A DNA stretch of 64,000 nt, from assembly GCA_905221615.1 (NCBI GenBank), contig CAJNDT010005312.1:393001-457000 (forward strand), written 5' to 3'. The position numbers were made by a program, and so were the translations under genes. Below the pieces are notes generated by a model, which ran no database searches, was not told where the DNA came from, and worked only from the letters and a program-made list of their open reading frames with translations. This document shows, in pieces, positions 27,795-38,863 of this stretch (position 1 is its first letter; each line of letters begins with the position of its first letter). Source of the stretch: Symbiodinium sp. CCMP2592. Lineage: Eukaryota > Sar > Dinophyceae > Suessiales > Symbiodiniaceae.

Positions 27795-28267
27795 GGGCTT
27801 AGGACTTATGAGCTGGGGTCCATAGAGTGTAGGGTTTAGAGTCTTAGAGGATTGGGGTTTCGAGCTCAACATAGGAGCCTTTATCGTGAGTACAAAGCGC
27901 ACCTTATACTTCCTGTACCGTTAGAAAATAGGATACCTCAGGGAACTCTATGCTGTTTCCACTCCGTCTGAGGTATACATACCCAGGCACTATAGGGTAC
28001 CATTAGTATTCATTCTTCAGATCACTATACCCCACAGGTCCTAGGTACTGTTACGGGGGATGCTTCCCCAAGTCGTAATTCCTAACATAGAAACCCTACA
28101 TTCTACTATAAAGGTGCTTTGGACCCTTTGGGATATCAAACCCGAGACTCAAGACCCCCCGTGAATCAGACCTACGTCAGGTCCCAGAGTGTTCGTCAAG
28201 GGTATTAGGGATCCACAATTTCCTTGCAATGCCTCTGAGGGAATTTGATCGTGCTTACGGGGTTTAG

Positions 28268-28385
28268 GACCCTAAACCCTAAACCCTAAACCCTAAACCC
28301 TAAACCCTAAACCCCTAAACCCTAAACCCCTAAACCCCTAAACCCTAAACCCCTATATAAACCCTAAACCCTAAATCCTGAACCT
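28268..28385 (-). repeat. CCCTAAA-type array, longest perfect run
   Basis: About 13 CCCTAAA/CCCCTAAA units, six of them in perfect tandem. Interstitial, not at a contig end; unique sequence lies on both sides. Confidence 0.95.
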
Positions 28386-28400
28386 TAACCGTTTGACTAG

Positions 28401-28478
28401 CCTTTCGGGCACAAGGCATCGGTATGCAGGACTTTGGGATGCCATTTCGACGATCCGGGTCCAAAGTCGCCGCTGAAA
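28401..28478 (+). CDS. Exon-like island, 26 codons
   Basis: Between GTTTGACTAG and donor GTATCA (28479). Reads PFGHKASVCRTLGCHFDDPG then PKSPLK, phase 0 at both ends. Preceded directly by the CCCTAAA array. Confidence 0.4.
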
Positions 28479-28745
28479 GTATCAGTTGGTAGGACCCCCT
28501 AACTAAGGCTCTACGGAATTATGGCTGTAGCGCCCGGATACGAAGCCGAGCTCCACTCACTAAGACCCGTCTTCCTTCCAGAACCCCAAAATCCCGGTTC
28601 TAAAGACAACATTCTTTCAGACCCCTCTTACGCAGTCCCCTAACCCTTTCAGTAACCCTACAAACCCCTTAGAACCCGTATGGAACCCGTAAAGGAGCCC
28701 GTAGAGTAACCTTATCAGGAGCCCTGAAAGCAGCCCTTTTTTCCC

Positions 28746-28940
28746 AGACCCCCGGGAGGATCCAGAGAGTCGATCCCCCAATTTGGGGCCCTCTTACTAC
28801 TAAGGGTACTTTAGAGGAACCCCTATTGCGGGATCTACTCATAAACCCTAAACCCTACAACCCTACAGATCCCTTAAAGGGACCCGTAAAGGAACCCCCC
28901 AATAAAGGGATTTACTTTTTGGATCCTCCCGGATATCTGA
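28746..28940. mobile_element. Family O element with internal insertion
   Basis: Arms CCCAGACCCCCGGGAGGATC and GGATCCTCCCGGATATCTG. The left half matches the complete element at 19585. The middle is enlarged by CCCTAAA units and a second GATCCCTTAAAGG block. Confidence 0.65.
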
Positions 28941-28947
28941 AAACAAG

Positions 28948-29035
28948 GCTTTGCGGTCACAAGCCCAGATCCGGTTCAGCGGACTCGCGAAGCTGCAGCC
29001 GGGTTGCAGAAGAGTTGGAACTGTCTACGGATCCT
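28948..29035 (+). CDS. Exon-like island, frame uncertain
   Basis: After GAAAACAAG one frame reads ALRSQAQIRFSGLAKLQPGC. Another reads VTSPDPVQRTREAAAGLQKS then WNCLRILGPR up to a GTTGGG donor. Followed by about 250 bp of TTTAGGG-type repeats. Confidence 0.35.
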
Positions 29036-29370
29036 AGGGCCAAGGGTTGGGGCTTAGGGTTTAGGGCCAAGGGTTAGGGTTCAGGGATTAGGGTTTAGGG
29101 CCAGGGGATAGCGTTTAGGGGTTGGGGCTTAGGGCTAGTGGTTTGGGTTTAGGGCTAGGGGTTTGGTTTTAGGGGTTGGGGTTCAGGGCTAGGGGTTAAG
29201 GGTTTAGGGGTTAGGGTTTAAAAATTTACGGGTTTAGGGTTAGGGTTTCAGGGTTACGCTTTGAAGATTCTAGGGCTCGGGGTCAGGGTTAGGGTTAGGG
29301 TTGTTCAGGGTTCAGGGTTACGGGGTTACGGCTTCGGGATTCAGGGCTGAGGGATTCAAAAATAAATGCA
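29036..29370 (+). repeat. Degenerate TTTAGGG/GGTTAGGG-type region
   Basis: More than 25 G-rich heptamer variants (TTTAGGG, GGTTAGGG, GGCTAGGG, GTTCAGGG) at the 5' side of an intron. Confidence 0.85.
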
Positions 29371-29799
29371 GACATCGGAGGGATACGAAAAGGGATCCTA
29401 TAGATATAATATACTTTAACCCTAAACCCTAAACCCTAAAACCCTAAGCCCTAAACCGCAAGAGGTACCCTAAGAGGTTCTCTAGGGGTTGGGGATAACT
29501 GGGAGCTCCACATAGCCCAAAGTAGACCTTCTTTTTAGCGGCTGTAGCCGCCAAAGTGGACACCAGAAGGGATGCTATAGGGGGGTTACAGATACTATTG
29601 GGCTGGATACGATAGGGGCTACTGTAAGAGGTATGATATCGGAGTTACTCTAAGGGTTATAGTAACTCTACGGGTTCTAATTGCTTTGGGTTTTGGGTTT
29701 AGGCCTGCAGGACCCTTTAACAACATTGTCTTGAAGGGTTCCATAAGGTTTATTACTATGAGAGTTGCTTTGGGCGCTGATCCTGGTTACTGCAGCGAC

Positions 29800-29883
29800 T
29801 CGCAAGCCGTGCAAGTCTGCCCCAACTTCCAGGGGCCGAGGGATTTCCTTGCAAAATCTGATTTAAAGTCAATTCTTGCCTGA
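29800..29883 (+). CDS. Exon-like island
   Basis: After GGTTACTGCAG reads DSQAVQVCPNFQGPRDFLAK then SDLKSILA and stop. Acceptor good; terminal or internal status unknown. Confidence 0.35.
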   Translation, partial: SQAVQVCPNFQGPRDFLAKSDLKSILA

Positions 29884-30344
29884 AGGGGTGTAGGAGTATC
29901 TGGGACAGACGGCGAGCACATGCATGAGGCTGTCGGCAGTGGTCCGTTCGTGGAGTTTTGGGGTTGAGGGTGCTATTTTGGGAATGGTGGCACGAGCTGT
30001 AGACGCCAGAGACTACTGTAAACATAGCACCGAAGTGCCGATTTTGTCGTCGCGGCTTGCGCTAGATTGTTATGTTTACCAAGGCAGTATGCAACCGACA
30101 GAAGTTTAACAGCCCGAAATCAGCTGAAATCCTAATAAGATCCTGCAACAACCATTCAAGCCGTGTTGGAACCGTCATGAAGCTTTATGAAACCATATGA
30201 AGCCCTTGCAGACCTCAAACCCTCCGAACCCCATCGAGCCTGTATGCATTTCCTTTCACACCACTTAAATCCGCATGAAGCCCCTTCCGAATCCCCTATG
30301 AAATCCCTGCTTAGCGTTTAGGGTTTGGGGTCCATGGCCTATAA

Positions 30345-30426
30345 TGCACTCTTCGGGCCACGATCGGCGACGGGCCAGGCGCACTCTCCGTCGGCTCCGG
30401 CTTCACTTGCAGCCCATGGAGCCCCG
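30345..30426 (+). CDS. Exon-like island with GTATGT donor
   Basis: Reads LFGPRSATGQAHSPSAPASL then AAHGAP up to a canonical donor GTATGT (30427). 5' end not resolved. Serine/proline-rich. Confidence 0.4.
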
Positions 30427-30602
30427 GTATGTTTACGACTGACACAGCCAGTGTGTTTACGGCGAATTCAACGGTCAGAACGACAAGGTGTGTAGTGTTT
30501 TGTTATTTGTAGGGCTGTATCCAGGGTTTAGGTATATCGCTGATGACAAACGGGCTCAGAGGATGATACTTTTTGCGACAACATAGGCTGTCTCCTGCAT
30601 CG

Positions 30603-30638
30603 TTGATCGTTAAGGGTAGTTTGATCGTGAAGGGTAGT
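30603..30638. repeat. 18-bp direct repeat pair
   Basis: GATCGTTAAGGGTAGTTT followed immediately by GATCGTGAAGGGTAGTTT. Confidence 0.8.
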
Positions 30639-31159
30639 TTCGCTGCAATACAGAAGCTTGCATTATAGCTGTATACTATTTTCGTTCAGGTTTATCGTTG
30701 TATGTTATAGTTCTTCCAGCCCCAACAAGCATGGTTCTACTTGTTCAGCACGCGGTTTTAGAACATAGGGGACCCTTATCTACCACATTAAACAGTAGGA
30801 TCCTAATATGGAAACCAAAATAATGTACCCCCCTAATTGTTGAAAATAGGAGTGAGGGTTTAGGGCTTGTTGGGTTTGGGGTTTAGGGGTTTAGGGTTTA
30901 GGCTTTAAGGTCTATTAAGGGTTTAGGTATGTGGGCTTAGCGGTTGGGGTGCAGGGTGTTTTAATTAGGGTTTGCATGGTATTTCAGCACACCACAAGAG
31001 GCCCTGAACTTAAACCCGAAGCCTTTGAGAAAAAGGTGTGGTGGGTGGACAGTCCTCAAAATTGAGCGTTGTTCGGAGTTTCGGATATGATTTTGGAGAG
31101 TGTCCCATATTTGTAAATAATGCCGAAGAAGGAGCGAACAAAATCGAAGAAGGTGTCCT

Positions 31160-31253
31160 CCGTTTTGTAGATGGTCCCTTTTGGGGGCCTTATTATTGTA
31201 AGGCACCAAATATTTAGGGTACCTAAAACGGACCATAGTTTTGAGAACCACCC
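31160..31253. mobile_element. MITE-like family B, degenerate copy
   Basis: Retains GGTCCCTTTTGGGGGCC, GTAAGGCACC, and a right arm GACCATAGTTTTGAGAACCA; the left arm is largely lost. Confidence 0.6.
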
Positions 31254-32102
31254 AGGTGCAAGATCCAACAAGATCTGCGATTCGAAGTCTCAGGTAAGCT
31301 ACTCCGATCTGTTGCTCTTGGCCACTGGCTGCCAGTGCTTGGAGGCACCAAAGGGCACTGCCAAGCGAGGCGCTTGTCATCCTACCTGAGACATACAAGC
31401 CGATCAAACTATTACTGCAGTCTACTTCAAACCTACAGGTGTTCAGGCCCAAAGCCTAGACCTAAACACGAAGTATCGTTGCCCTCTCCAGTTCTCAAGC
31501 GTCGATGGGGCGGCCTCCAAGGGTTTGATTTTCAGCGTTTCCTATTAGAGTTGTCCAGCGCTTCTACCGGGGTTGCCAGAAGCATTCTCTAAAGGTTACG
31601 ATGAAACACGAAGGCCCTGCCTCAACGTTCCCAAGCCTTGCACCTGAACACCTTGAGCTGCAGAGCGGCACCATGGCTACAGCCCCATGCCCCTGTGATA
31701 CCAAAACCCCTCATACTCTACATTCCAGAGCCTGAATCCAATACCCTAAACTCCAATACCCTAAACTCTATAAGACCAAGCCTTATACTCTAAAACCTTT
31801 AACGTAGCTCTGCTAAGTCCCCTTATGTAGCCTGTTTCGCAACCATATGAGAGCCGTGAGATTCCTGATGAAACTCCGCAAAACCTCGATGAAACTGAAA
31901 AGAAACCCTCGCGCGACCCGTGCGAGGCCCCATGCAAGTCCACGTGAACCCCTTTATCACGGCCTGCACTCTGAACCCTGAACCTCACCGGACCTGTGGC
32001 TGAACCGGTTATATATGTAGGATCCTATAAGGTAACCCCCAAAGAGTTGCCACAATGAAGACTTCAGGCAATTCTTAAACCCCGAACCCTTATGTAGGGG
32101 CC

Positions 32103-32163
32103 TAAAATTACCTATACTATGTTGGGGTTCCTTATTATAGGTATAGTTTAATCGGCGCCAAAA
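32103..32163. mobile_element. Family N fragment at the edge of the 89-bp array
   Basis: AATTACCTATACTATGTTGG then GGTTCCTTATTATAGGTATA, followed by CAAAACCCTATTCTAATTAA. The same block occurs at 18788-18862, 43535-43625 and 63437-63515. Confidence 0.65.
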
Positions 32164-32698
32164 CCCTATTCTAATTAAGGCCCCTTTTCCATAGAACCCT
32201 ACTATAGATCCCTTTAAGAAACCCTTTAAAAGAACCCTAGTCTAATTATTAAGGCCCCTGCCTACATTATAGAACCCTACTGTAGATCCCTTATAGACCC
32301 CTTTAAGAAAACCTTTAAAAGAACCCTAGTCTAATTATTGAGGCCCCTGCCTCCATTTTTGAACCCTACTATAGATCCCTTATAGACCCCTTTAAGAAAC
32401 CCTTGAAAAGAACCCTAGTCTAATTATTAAGGCCCCTGCCTACATTATAGAACCCTACTGTAGATCCCTTATAGACCCCGTTAAGAAACCCTTTAAAAGA
32501 ACCCTAGTCTAATTATTAAGGCCCCTGCCTCCATTTTTGAACCCTACTATAGATCCCTTATAGACCCCGTTAAGAAACCCTTGAAAAGAACCCTAGTCTA
32601 ATTATTAAGGCCCCTGCCTACATTATAGAACCCTACTGTAGATCCCTTATAGACCCCTTTAAGGAAACCCTTTAAAAGAACCCTAGTCTAATTATTAC
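32164..32698. repeat. 89-bp tandem array with 178-bp higher-order period
   Basis: CTAATTATT landmarks at 32242, 32331, 32420, 32509, 32598 and 32688 give units of 89, 89, 89, 89 and 90 bp. Units alternate between type A (CTACATTATAGAACCCTACT) and type B (CTCCATTTTTGAACCCTACT) in the order A-B-A-B-A, so a dimer was duplicated. A shorter partial unit starts the array. The unit is built from GATCCCTTATAGACCCCTTT and AATTATTAAGGCCCC, which also occur dispersed. Confidence 0.9.
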
Positions 32699-32701
32699 AC
32701 C

Positions 32702-32791
32702 TCCGATCCCTACGCGCCCAAAGCCGGCAAAAGAGGAGCTTAGCCTCTCCACACTCGAGATGCCCTCGGGCTCTGGAGTGCTGCAGGCACG
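32702..32791 (+). CDS. Exon-like island ending at GTTTAGGG
   Basis: Reads PPIPTRPKPAKEELSLSTLE then MPSGSGVLQA and ends at a GTTTAGGG donor (32792) that starts a perfect TTTAGGG array. It lies directly beside the 89-bp array. Confidence 0.45.
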
Positions 32792-32830
32792 GTTTAGGGT
32801 TTAGGGTTTAGGGTTTAGGGTTAGGGTTCC
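32792..32830 (+). repeat. TTTAGGG array at an intron donor
   Basis: Five TTTAGGG units in tandem beginning with the GT of the proposed donor. Confidence 0.9.
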
Positions 32831-33029
32831 TTTAAAGGTTGTTACAAGGGTTCCTTTGAGGGATCTATACTGACAGGTTTTAGCTGATGGCTTCAGGAAG
32901 GGTTCTAGAAGCATATGATTTCTACGAGGTTTCTATAAGTCTTATACGCCCCCTTGGTTTCGACCACGGCTTTGCTCTTAACGCACTGCACGCCTACAGT
33001 AGGAACCCTTCTCAAGGCGCCTTACATAT

Positions 33030-33108
33030 GGGAGTTTCCGAACATAGCGGCCCCTAATATGGGACCCTAAATGGTACGATCCTTATTATAAGGACTCCAA
33101 AATAAGGT
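33030..33108. mobile_element. MITE-like family A, truncated copy
   Basis: Left arm GGGAGTTTCCGAACATAG and centre ACGATCCTTATTATAAGGAC are present; the right arm is absent. Confidence 0.7.
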
Positions 33109-33329
33109 AGGTCAGGCGGCTTCGTCACTTTGTGTCGATGGCCGCAATCGGGAATGTGACGATGGAACCACCAAAGGGAACATGAAATTGTTCAGCGAAA
33201 GCTGTTATAAGCCATATTGCTTGTTGACAGCGAGCTGATCCAAGGACATCGAAGCTACTTGCACCTCATAAATATCAGAAGCCAGAAGATCGAGAGAGTT
33301 TGCAGAAGCTCGCACGCAGCTGAGACTCT

Positions 33330-33500
33330 CCGAGTGGAGGAGGCTCTGCATTCTGGAGAGTTGTGCAGGGCTTTCTGTCCGAGATCCGTGGTGAAACGCT
33401 CCTCAAGGACTTCGGTGTGGTGTTCCTGACGGGGGTCACGGACGCGAAGGACGTCCATAACCGGTGTGGAACCAACCTGGGCTTTGGAGCTCAGAATTCT
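33330..33500 (+). CDS. Exon-like island, hydrophobic-core type sequence
   Basis: Reads SAFWRVVQGFLSEIRGETLL, KDFGVVFLTGVTDAKDVHNR then CGTNLGFG in one frame. The alternating hydrophobic pattern (FGVVFLTGV) looks like a folded domain. No family recognised. The frame stays open to 33558; the 3' end is uncertain. Confidence 0.45.
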
Positions 33501-34442
33501 TCGGTGTTTTTCGTGTGCACCCTTCGAAACCCTCTCTCTCTCCTAAACCCTAAACCCTAAACCCTTCGAAACCCTAAATCCTAAACCAAGACCTCCTTTT
33601 GTGTTTAGCAGGTTCTGGGTTTAGCAGGCGTTTCAGGCGACTTAGAAGGTGGGGTTGTGAATTGTAGAGAAGGTAACCTTAGGGGTACTTAGATAGACAT
33701 TTTTTTAATTTTTGGTTCTTATCATCCCTAAGAAACAGCTAAAATCATAATTTTGCTAGGGTTCTAAGTTCAGTATAGGTAACTAGTAACCCCTCAGCCT
33801 TAAGGCCTGAACCCTTGAAGCCTCAACCGGCTCAGGAGTCGTTCTGGTTTCGCCATGATGAGACAGTTATCTCAGATTTGGGTCTTGAAAGGCCTAAACT
33901 AGGTGGCAATTAGGGAAACTTTTAATGTTCTGGTTCCTATAGAGGTACCTGTTCATCAATACTTTTGAGAGCCCCAAAACTACAACATGGGCATCCTCAA
34001 GAACGACCAGAGCAAGCATAGACTCGTAGTGTTTCCACAGTTTGGGGTTCATGGTTTGGGGTTTATACGGTTTGGGGTTTATGGTGTAGGATGAAGCAGG
34101 AGCACACTCACGGCTTTAGCCCAATTTCGCAGAGTCACGTGATGGATGCTTTTGCTAGGTGTCATAGGTACCACTTCCCTCAAGCGTCAGAGCGAGGTAT
34201 ACCGTTTCATTGTCTCTAGACTAACCAAGGTACCTTTCAACGAGGGAAACAACCATAGGACACCCAAAACCACAACGACTTGCTAAGCACACTTCGTCGG
34301 ACTCTGCCAACAGCCTGGCCCCCTCTGACTCGTCGCTCTTCATATTCGTTTCAGGGTCTTACCCGACGAGTTTAGGATTCCGGGTTTAGGGGCTGATTAC
34401 ATGGAGTCTTAGGGTTAGCTGTTTAAATCCCTCGGCGTGTTA

Positions 34443-34668
34443 GCTGGGGGTATCCCTGCACCTGAGACAGGGCGTGAGTCTCTTCCGGAAGCTCAGATGC
34501 TTCAAGATGTTGAGGTCCGGCCGCGTGTGTTTCGCGTGGACGGGTTGTTTGATTCTGTTTTTTGCGTTATGGCATGTCATCTTTATTCAAGTGATAAGCT
34601 ACGCTCAGCCTTCAGAATATTTCGTCGTGACGATTGTTTGGAGCATGTAAAGTGGACAGAGCAACAAT
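34443..34668 (+). CDS. Exon-like island
   Basis: After CGGCGTGTTAG one frame reads ETGRESLPEAQMLQDVEVRP, RVFRVDGLFDSVFCVMACHL and SSDKLRSAFRIFRRDDCLEH. A second frame is hydrophobic and also open. Function unknown. Confidence 0.35.
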
Positions 34669-35101
34669 AGCCTCATCTAGTTTTTCAAGCTGACAAAAAT
34701 GCACAGTCGTTTCTCTGCCGGGACCGTTGAAGGTACCCAAGCTTTATGCCACTAATGCCGTTACGATGGTGGTTGTCTTCTTTCAGGAACCAAAACAGCA
34801 CCCAAACATTAACTTTTGAGTGGGATACATCTACTTTGTTGCTTTGTCCAAAATGTGAACTATTGGCTATGGGATATCCCAACATTACGAATCTTGACTA
34901 GTTTTATGTTGAGTCCCCATTCTTTTCTAGACCGCAGTGCCGCAGTGCCTTCGGAAAGGCAGTGCTGCACACGGGTTTCAGGGGCATTGGGGGAAGATGT
35001 GAAACTCGTTAAGTGTTCCTTGTTCATGGCGGTTGTTCTGCTTGAAGTATGTCCGAATTGAAAGCACCGTAGATCGGAGTGACCCCTCCCCCCAATGTCA
35101 G

Positions 35102-35188
35102 GCAGTCGAACGCAATCGTCGACGCATCGTTTCTGGCCTCGGTCTGGCGGCTATGTCCGGCACTGCAGACGTCTCCTGGCGCTGCAAG
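35102..35188 (+). CDS. Exon-like island with GC donor
   Basis: After CCAATGTCAG reads AVERNRRRIVSGLGLAAMSG then TADVSWRC, ending before GCTGTG. Mixed basic/hydrophobic. Confidence 0.4.
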
Positions 35189-35254
35189 CTGTGATTCAGG
35201 TTTGTCCCAGCTTCCGGTCTCTTAACAGCCGATAATTAACTTGGATGCTGGGGA

Positions 35255-35309
35255 GCATGCAGCCTGGCGAACAGGAGCCAGAAGAATCCGTACTGCTCGG
35301 ATTTGGCAG
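35255..35309 (+). CDS. Exon-like island
   Basis: Reads MQPGEQEPEESVLLGFG after GCTGGGGAG, ending at donor GTTTGT (35310). Confidence 0.35.
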
Positions 35310-35360
35310 GTTTGTGGGAGATTCATTCTATTGAGCGGTCCCTAAATCCCAACCCCCTAA

Positions 35361-35393
35361 ACTTACCTTTGGTTAGTAGGGAATGGGAGAATG

Positions 35394-35438
<45 letters not shown>

Positions 35439-35483
35439 AAAATTGTACCCCATTCCTCCATTCCCTACTAACCAAAGGTAAGT
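35361..35483. mobile_element. MITE-like family E, copy 1 with TAG-triplet loop
   Basis: Arms ACTTACCTTTGGTTAGTAGG and CCTACTAACCAAAGGTAAGT, then GAATGGGAGAATGG against CCATTCCTCCATTC. The loop is an expanded (TAG)n tract of about 14 units (35396-35437). Confidence 0.9.
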
Positions 35484-35536
35484 AAATCCCGAATGCTGGC
35501 CAATTTTTGTCACCCTAAACCCTAAACCCTAAAGAG

Positions 35537-35615
35537 TGGCAAGGCTGTGGGTGCTGCAGTGCGCTGGTCGCCGTCTTTGCTTCCGGGAGGTTCACGCCGT
35601 GGGTTTGAACAAAGG
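35537..35615 (+). CDS. Exon-like island
   Basis: Reads GKAVGAAVRWSPSLLPGGSR then RGFEQRKS. Preceded by CCCTAAA units (35515-35533). 3' end approximate. Confidence 0.35.
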
Positions 35616-35897
35616 AAAAGCTAAAAAATCCTTACACTAAACCCTAAACCCTAACACTCAAGCCAAACCCAATCTCAAACCCTTAGCTAACTCCGGAACT
35701 TCCGAAGCTGGTGGGGTAGGCAAGCAAAACGGTTTGAATATTTTTGGGAGCGCCAGAAGGTTGCCACGGTTCAGGGTGTGGTGTTTAAGTTCAGGCTCAA
35801 CTTAGAGTTTAGAGTTGAAGATGTAGAAGCTTCGGATCGTGAAGGTGAATTGGGCTCAGGGCCTCAGAGTGTAAGGTTGACTGGGTAGGTTTCTATC

Positions 35898-35996
35898 CCC
35901 TACCTTAACCCTTAACAACCTACCTTTCCGGGGTTCCATACTAAGATTTCCTTATCTAAGTCCTCAAAAAGGTTGGTTACTTGGGGTTAAGGTAAG
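35898..35996. mobile_element. MITE-like family D
   Basis: Arms CCTACCTTAACCCTTAACAA and TTACTTGGGGTTAAGGTA around GGGTTCCATACTAAGATTTC, a centre shared with 49934-49997 and 57680-57705. Confidence 0.7.
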
Positions 35997-36550
35997 CCCT
36001 ACATCAAACCATGACCCTATTCATCTCTAAAAGAACCCTAAAGCGTAAAGGCCCCCCAGACCCTATGACTCTGAAACCCCCAACCCTTATCTTTCGAAAA
36101 AATTCCTGTTGGGACGAGGGTTGAAGATTTATGGGCTTAGGGCTTAGGGTTTGGGGTTTAGCTTAGCATCCCTAAATTCTAAACCCTAAACCGGTCTTCT
36201 GTCAAACCATAGGGTCGGCTTGAAGCAGTATCCTTGCAAGATGGAGATCTTCCTTAATGGTCCACAAGTATACATATAATGTAATACCTTGTCATATGCT
36301 GCTATGATTTTCCACAGTGTCCATGCTTGCTTTCCTTGTCGTTGTACGATAGTTTTATGTTGTGTAGACTACTCAAACTTTTCCTTTTACTCTGAGACCA
36401 CGCATTGGACTGTCAAGCCACGAAGATGGAAGTAGGGGACCCTAATATAGTCCCCAAAATAGTAGGATCCTTGTTATAGGGACCCCAAAATGAGATACCC
36501 CTAAGTTTGCATTGCACGTGGTCAAGTTCTTTTCTGTCTGGTTCTTCTTA

Positions 36551-36640
36551 GGGAATGGGGGAATGGATTATGGAGACCATCATTGGGGATTATATGGTAT
36601 ATAGGGACTACTACAGGGATTCATTCCCCCATTTGTGAGG
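36551..36640. mobile_element. Family E variant (E2), copy 1
   Basis: Arms GGGAATGGGGGAATGGATTA and TTCATTCCCCCATTT around TATGGGGATTATATGG-like sequence. Related to the element at 57956. Confidence 0.65.
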
Positions 36641-37165
36641 TCCTCGCAGTGAGCCAGCTGGGCCCTGGTCCTACATCGCTCGTCGTACTCCCGGAGGTTG
36701 GGCGAGTAGGGAATGGGGTCCCTTCTAGGGTTCATTCAAGGGTTACTATGGGGGTATGCTAAGGGGGTTGTAGCATAAGGGTTATACTATAGGGGGTTTA
36801 GGGTTGAGTAGGGTCAGGTCTTCAGGGTTTAGGATGTAGGGTTTAGAGGGACAGAAGCCTAGCTTTTAGGAGCCTTGTGATGGGATGGCGCACTGTCCTT
36901 GATGAACGTATGTACGTATTTGGGTATCTTGAGGGGATGTCGAAGCTCCCAAGTGAGGGCGGGGTTGCTGCCATGGTTTGTAATTGTTTGTCCGTCTTCT
37001 TGAATGTTGGGACACGACGAGGTGCCTTAAATTTGCTCATCTTGAACCTATGATGAAACCCTGTATATCTACATAAACCACAGGTTCCTTCTCAAGTACG
37101 AGACTCGTTGGCATCGGGGCGGTTTAAAGGTTCCTACAGGAGTGGGTATCCGAAACCTGAGCCCC

Positions 37166-37257
37166 AATGTAGGAACCTGATTCAGAAATCTGGGGCGTAG
37201 GGCTCATAGAAAGAACCCGAATAAAGGTCCAAGGTTTCTCAATCAGGCTCCTACATT
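37166..37257. mobile_element. MITE-like family K, copy 1
   Basis: Arms AATGTAGGAACCTGATT and AATCAGGCTCCTACATT with inner AAATCTGGGGC / GTCCAAGGTTT. Confidence 0.75.
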
Positions 37258-37438
37258 AAACCCTGAGCCTCCTCCCTACGAGTCTGTTTCGTTCGTACGA
37301 GACTGTGACCGGAGCTGGCAGTCTTTGCTCCTTCGCCCACCTCAGTAGATCGCAGGGTAAGCATCTCAATCGGGCAAGCAGGCTTTATTCGAGAAAGCAG
37401 GCTACGTGATATCCTGTCATGGTACCTTCAGCAAGCTT

Positions 37439-37533
37439 ACTTGGAGGTTCATGGGTAGTTCTAAGTAGGGTAATTTTACTTATAACCCATATTAGGGGAC
37501 TTATAACCCTGTTTATAAGTACCCATGAACCTC
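37439..37533. mobile_element. MITE-like family C, copy 1
   Basis: Arms ACTTGGAGGTTCATGGGTA and TACCCATGAACCTCCAAGT around repeated TTATAA steps. Confidence 0.8.
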
Positions 37534-37839
37534 CAAGTAACCCTGAACATGTAGATGTTTTGGGCTCCACGTCAACCCCAGACTGAACCCTAACCTTAAA
37601 AGTGGTCCCAAACCACGTGAAATTTCACGAAACCCCATCACGCAAACCCTAGGCACCTTGCTTCGAGCCCCCCCCCCAAAGCCCAATACACCTTGAACCC
37701 TACACGCAACACCCCCAACCCAACACCCTAAAGTGCTTTGCCCAAAACCCTAAACCCAAAACCCTAGACCAAAGACCATAATCATAAACCGAAAAGACCA
37801 AGACCCTAAACTACAAACCTCAAACTCCAAACCCCACAG

Positions 37840-37913
37840 CGATCGCTGCGAGGAGCCCTACTTCGGAGCTTCGCGGCTCTGTCGGAGGCGCCCGGGCTTC
37901 CACCGCGCAGGGG
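37840..37913 (+). CDS. Exon-like island ending at GTTTAGG
   Basis: After ACCCCACAG one frame reads RSLRGALLRSFAALSEAPGL then PPR. CCCTAAA units precede it and a GTTTAGGGGTTTAGGG donor region follows at 37914. Confidence 0.4.
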
Positions 37914-37991
37914 GTTTAGGGGTTTAGGGTTTAGGACCAGGCTTGGGGCTTAAGGCTTAGAGAAGTTAGGGGGGTGTTTAGGGCTTACTCA

Positions 37992-38022
37992 GCCTTTGAA
38001 ACCAGTAACTGGTTTCAAAGGC
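37992..38022. repeat. 31-bp near-perfect palindrome
   Basis: GCCTTTGAAACCAGT, a single A, then ACTGGTTTCAAAGGC. There is essentially no loop. Confidence 0.9.
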
Positions 38023-38275
38023 CAAATGGTTTAGGGCATCGGGCAAACATTCTTCAGGGCTTTCGGAGCATTTCAAGTGTTGTTGATAAATTGGAATAAG
38101 GTTTATGGAATCAGTGAGGATTTCTTAGGATTTAGGCCCTTGTAAACATTATCCTCTTACTTTCATAGGGTCTTGTTACGAGTATGCTCGGCTTCCATAG
38201 TTTCCTTCAGCCCATTGTCGGATGGCTGGATAGCGTGCAGTCTTTGCCAATGACTCGCCCCCCACCGTCCCCGCA

Positions 38276-38337
38276 CAGGCCGTCAGCCAAGCTCGAGCGC
38301 TCCATTGCAGCCCTTCGACAGGCTGCGCTGGAGTAAA
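38276..38337 (+). CDS. Exon-like island with stop
   Basis: Reads PSPHRPSAKLERSIAALRQA then ALE and TAA. It may be a terminal exon, or end at the GC inside CAGGCTGCG. Confidence 0.35.
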
Positions 38338-38444
38338 GTCCAAACCCCAAACCCTACACCCTAACTTTGCCTTTTAAATATTCCCAAACCGTCTTTCCGC
38401 ACCGGAAGCGGGCCCGGACTGGCAAACATTGAATTGAACCTCAG

Positions 38445-38540
38445 ATCCCGAGCATCACCGGCCCCGCGACTTTCGGAGACAGGCCGACATCGACCTCGGG
38501 GACCCATGCTCGCCACTCTTCCGTGAGGCCGTCCCTTTGG
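38445..38540 (+). CDS. Exon-like island
   Basis: After GAACCTCAG reads PEHHRPRDFRRQADIDLGDP then CSPLFREAVPL up to donor GTTTTT (38541). Charged, protein-like; two open frames exist antisense but lack splice sites. Confidence 0.45.
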
Positions 38541-38863
38541 GTTTTTCTGCGAGCTCTTGGGTTTTCGGATTTTAGCTTCAAACCTCCAGGGACCGAATGT
38601 TGAGCCGGAGCATTTTGCGGGTGCCTGTAAAGTGATCCATAAGGGTTCCGTAAGGGGATTCTAAGAACAAAGGGGTTTAGGGTTTGGGGCAATGCAACGG
38701 TAATGATTCGGTAATGATCTTTCGTACATATTTTTTGGGGCTGAGAGACTCCGAGGATGTTCCTGTTTGACCACATGTCTCGGAAGGCAAATGTACGGAT
38801 GATGCACACCGCACCCTAACCGCTTGAAGCCTCAGCATATCCTCAAAGAGATTCCGCACTCAG

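Noticed and set aside
22019-28385. Telomere at a chromosome end
   Set aside because: The TTTAGGG/CCCTAAA runs are short, degenerate, in both orientations and surrounded by unique sequence, so they are interstitial.
32164-32698. CRISPR array
   Set aside because: Units are contiguous 89-mers with no unique spacers, in eukaryotic intronic DNA.
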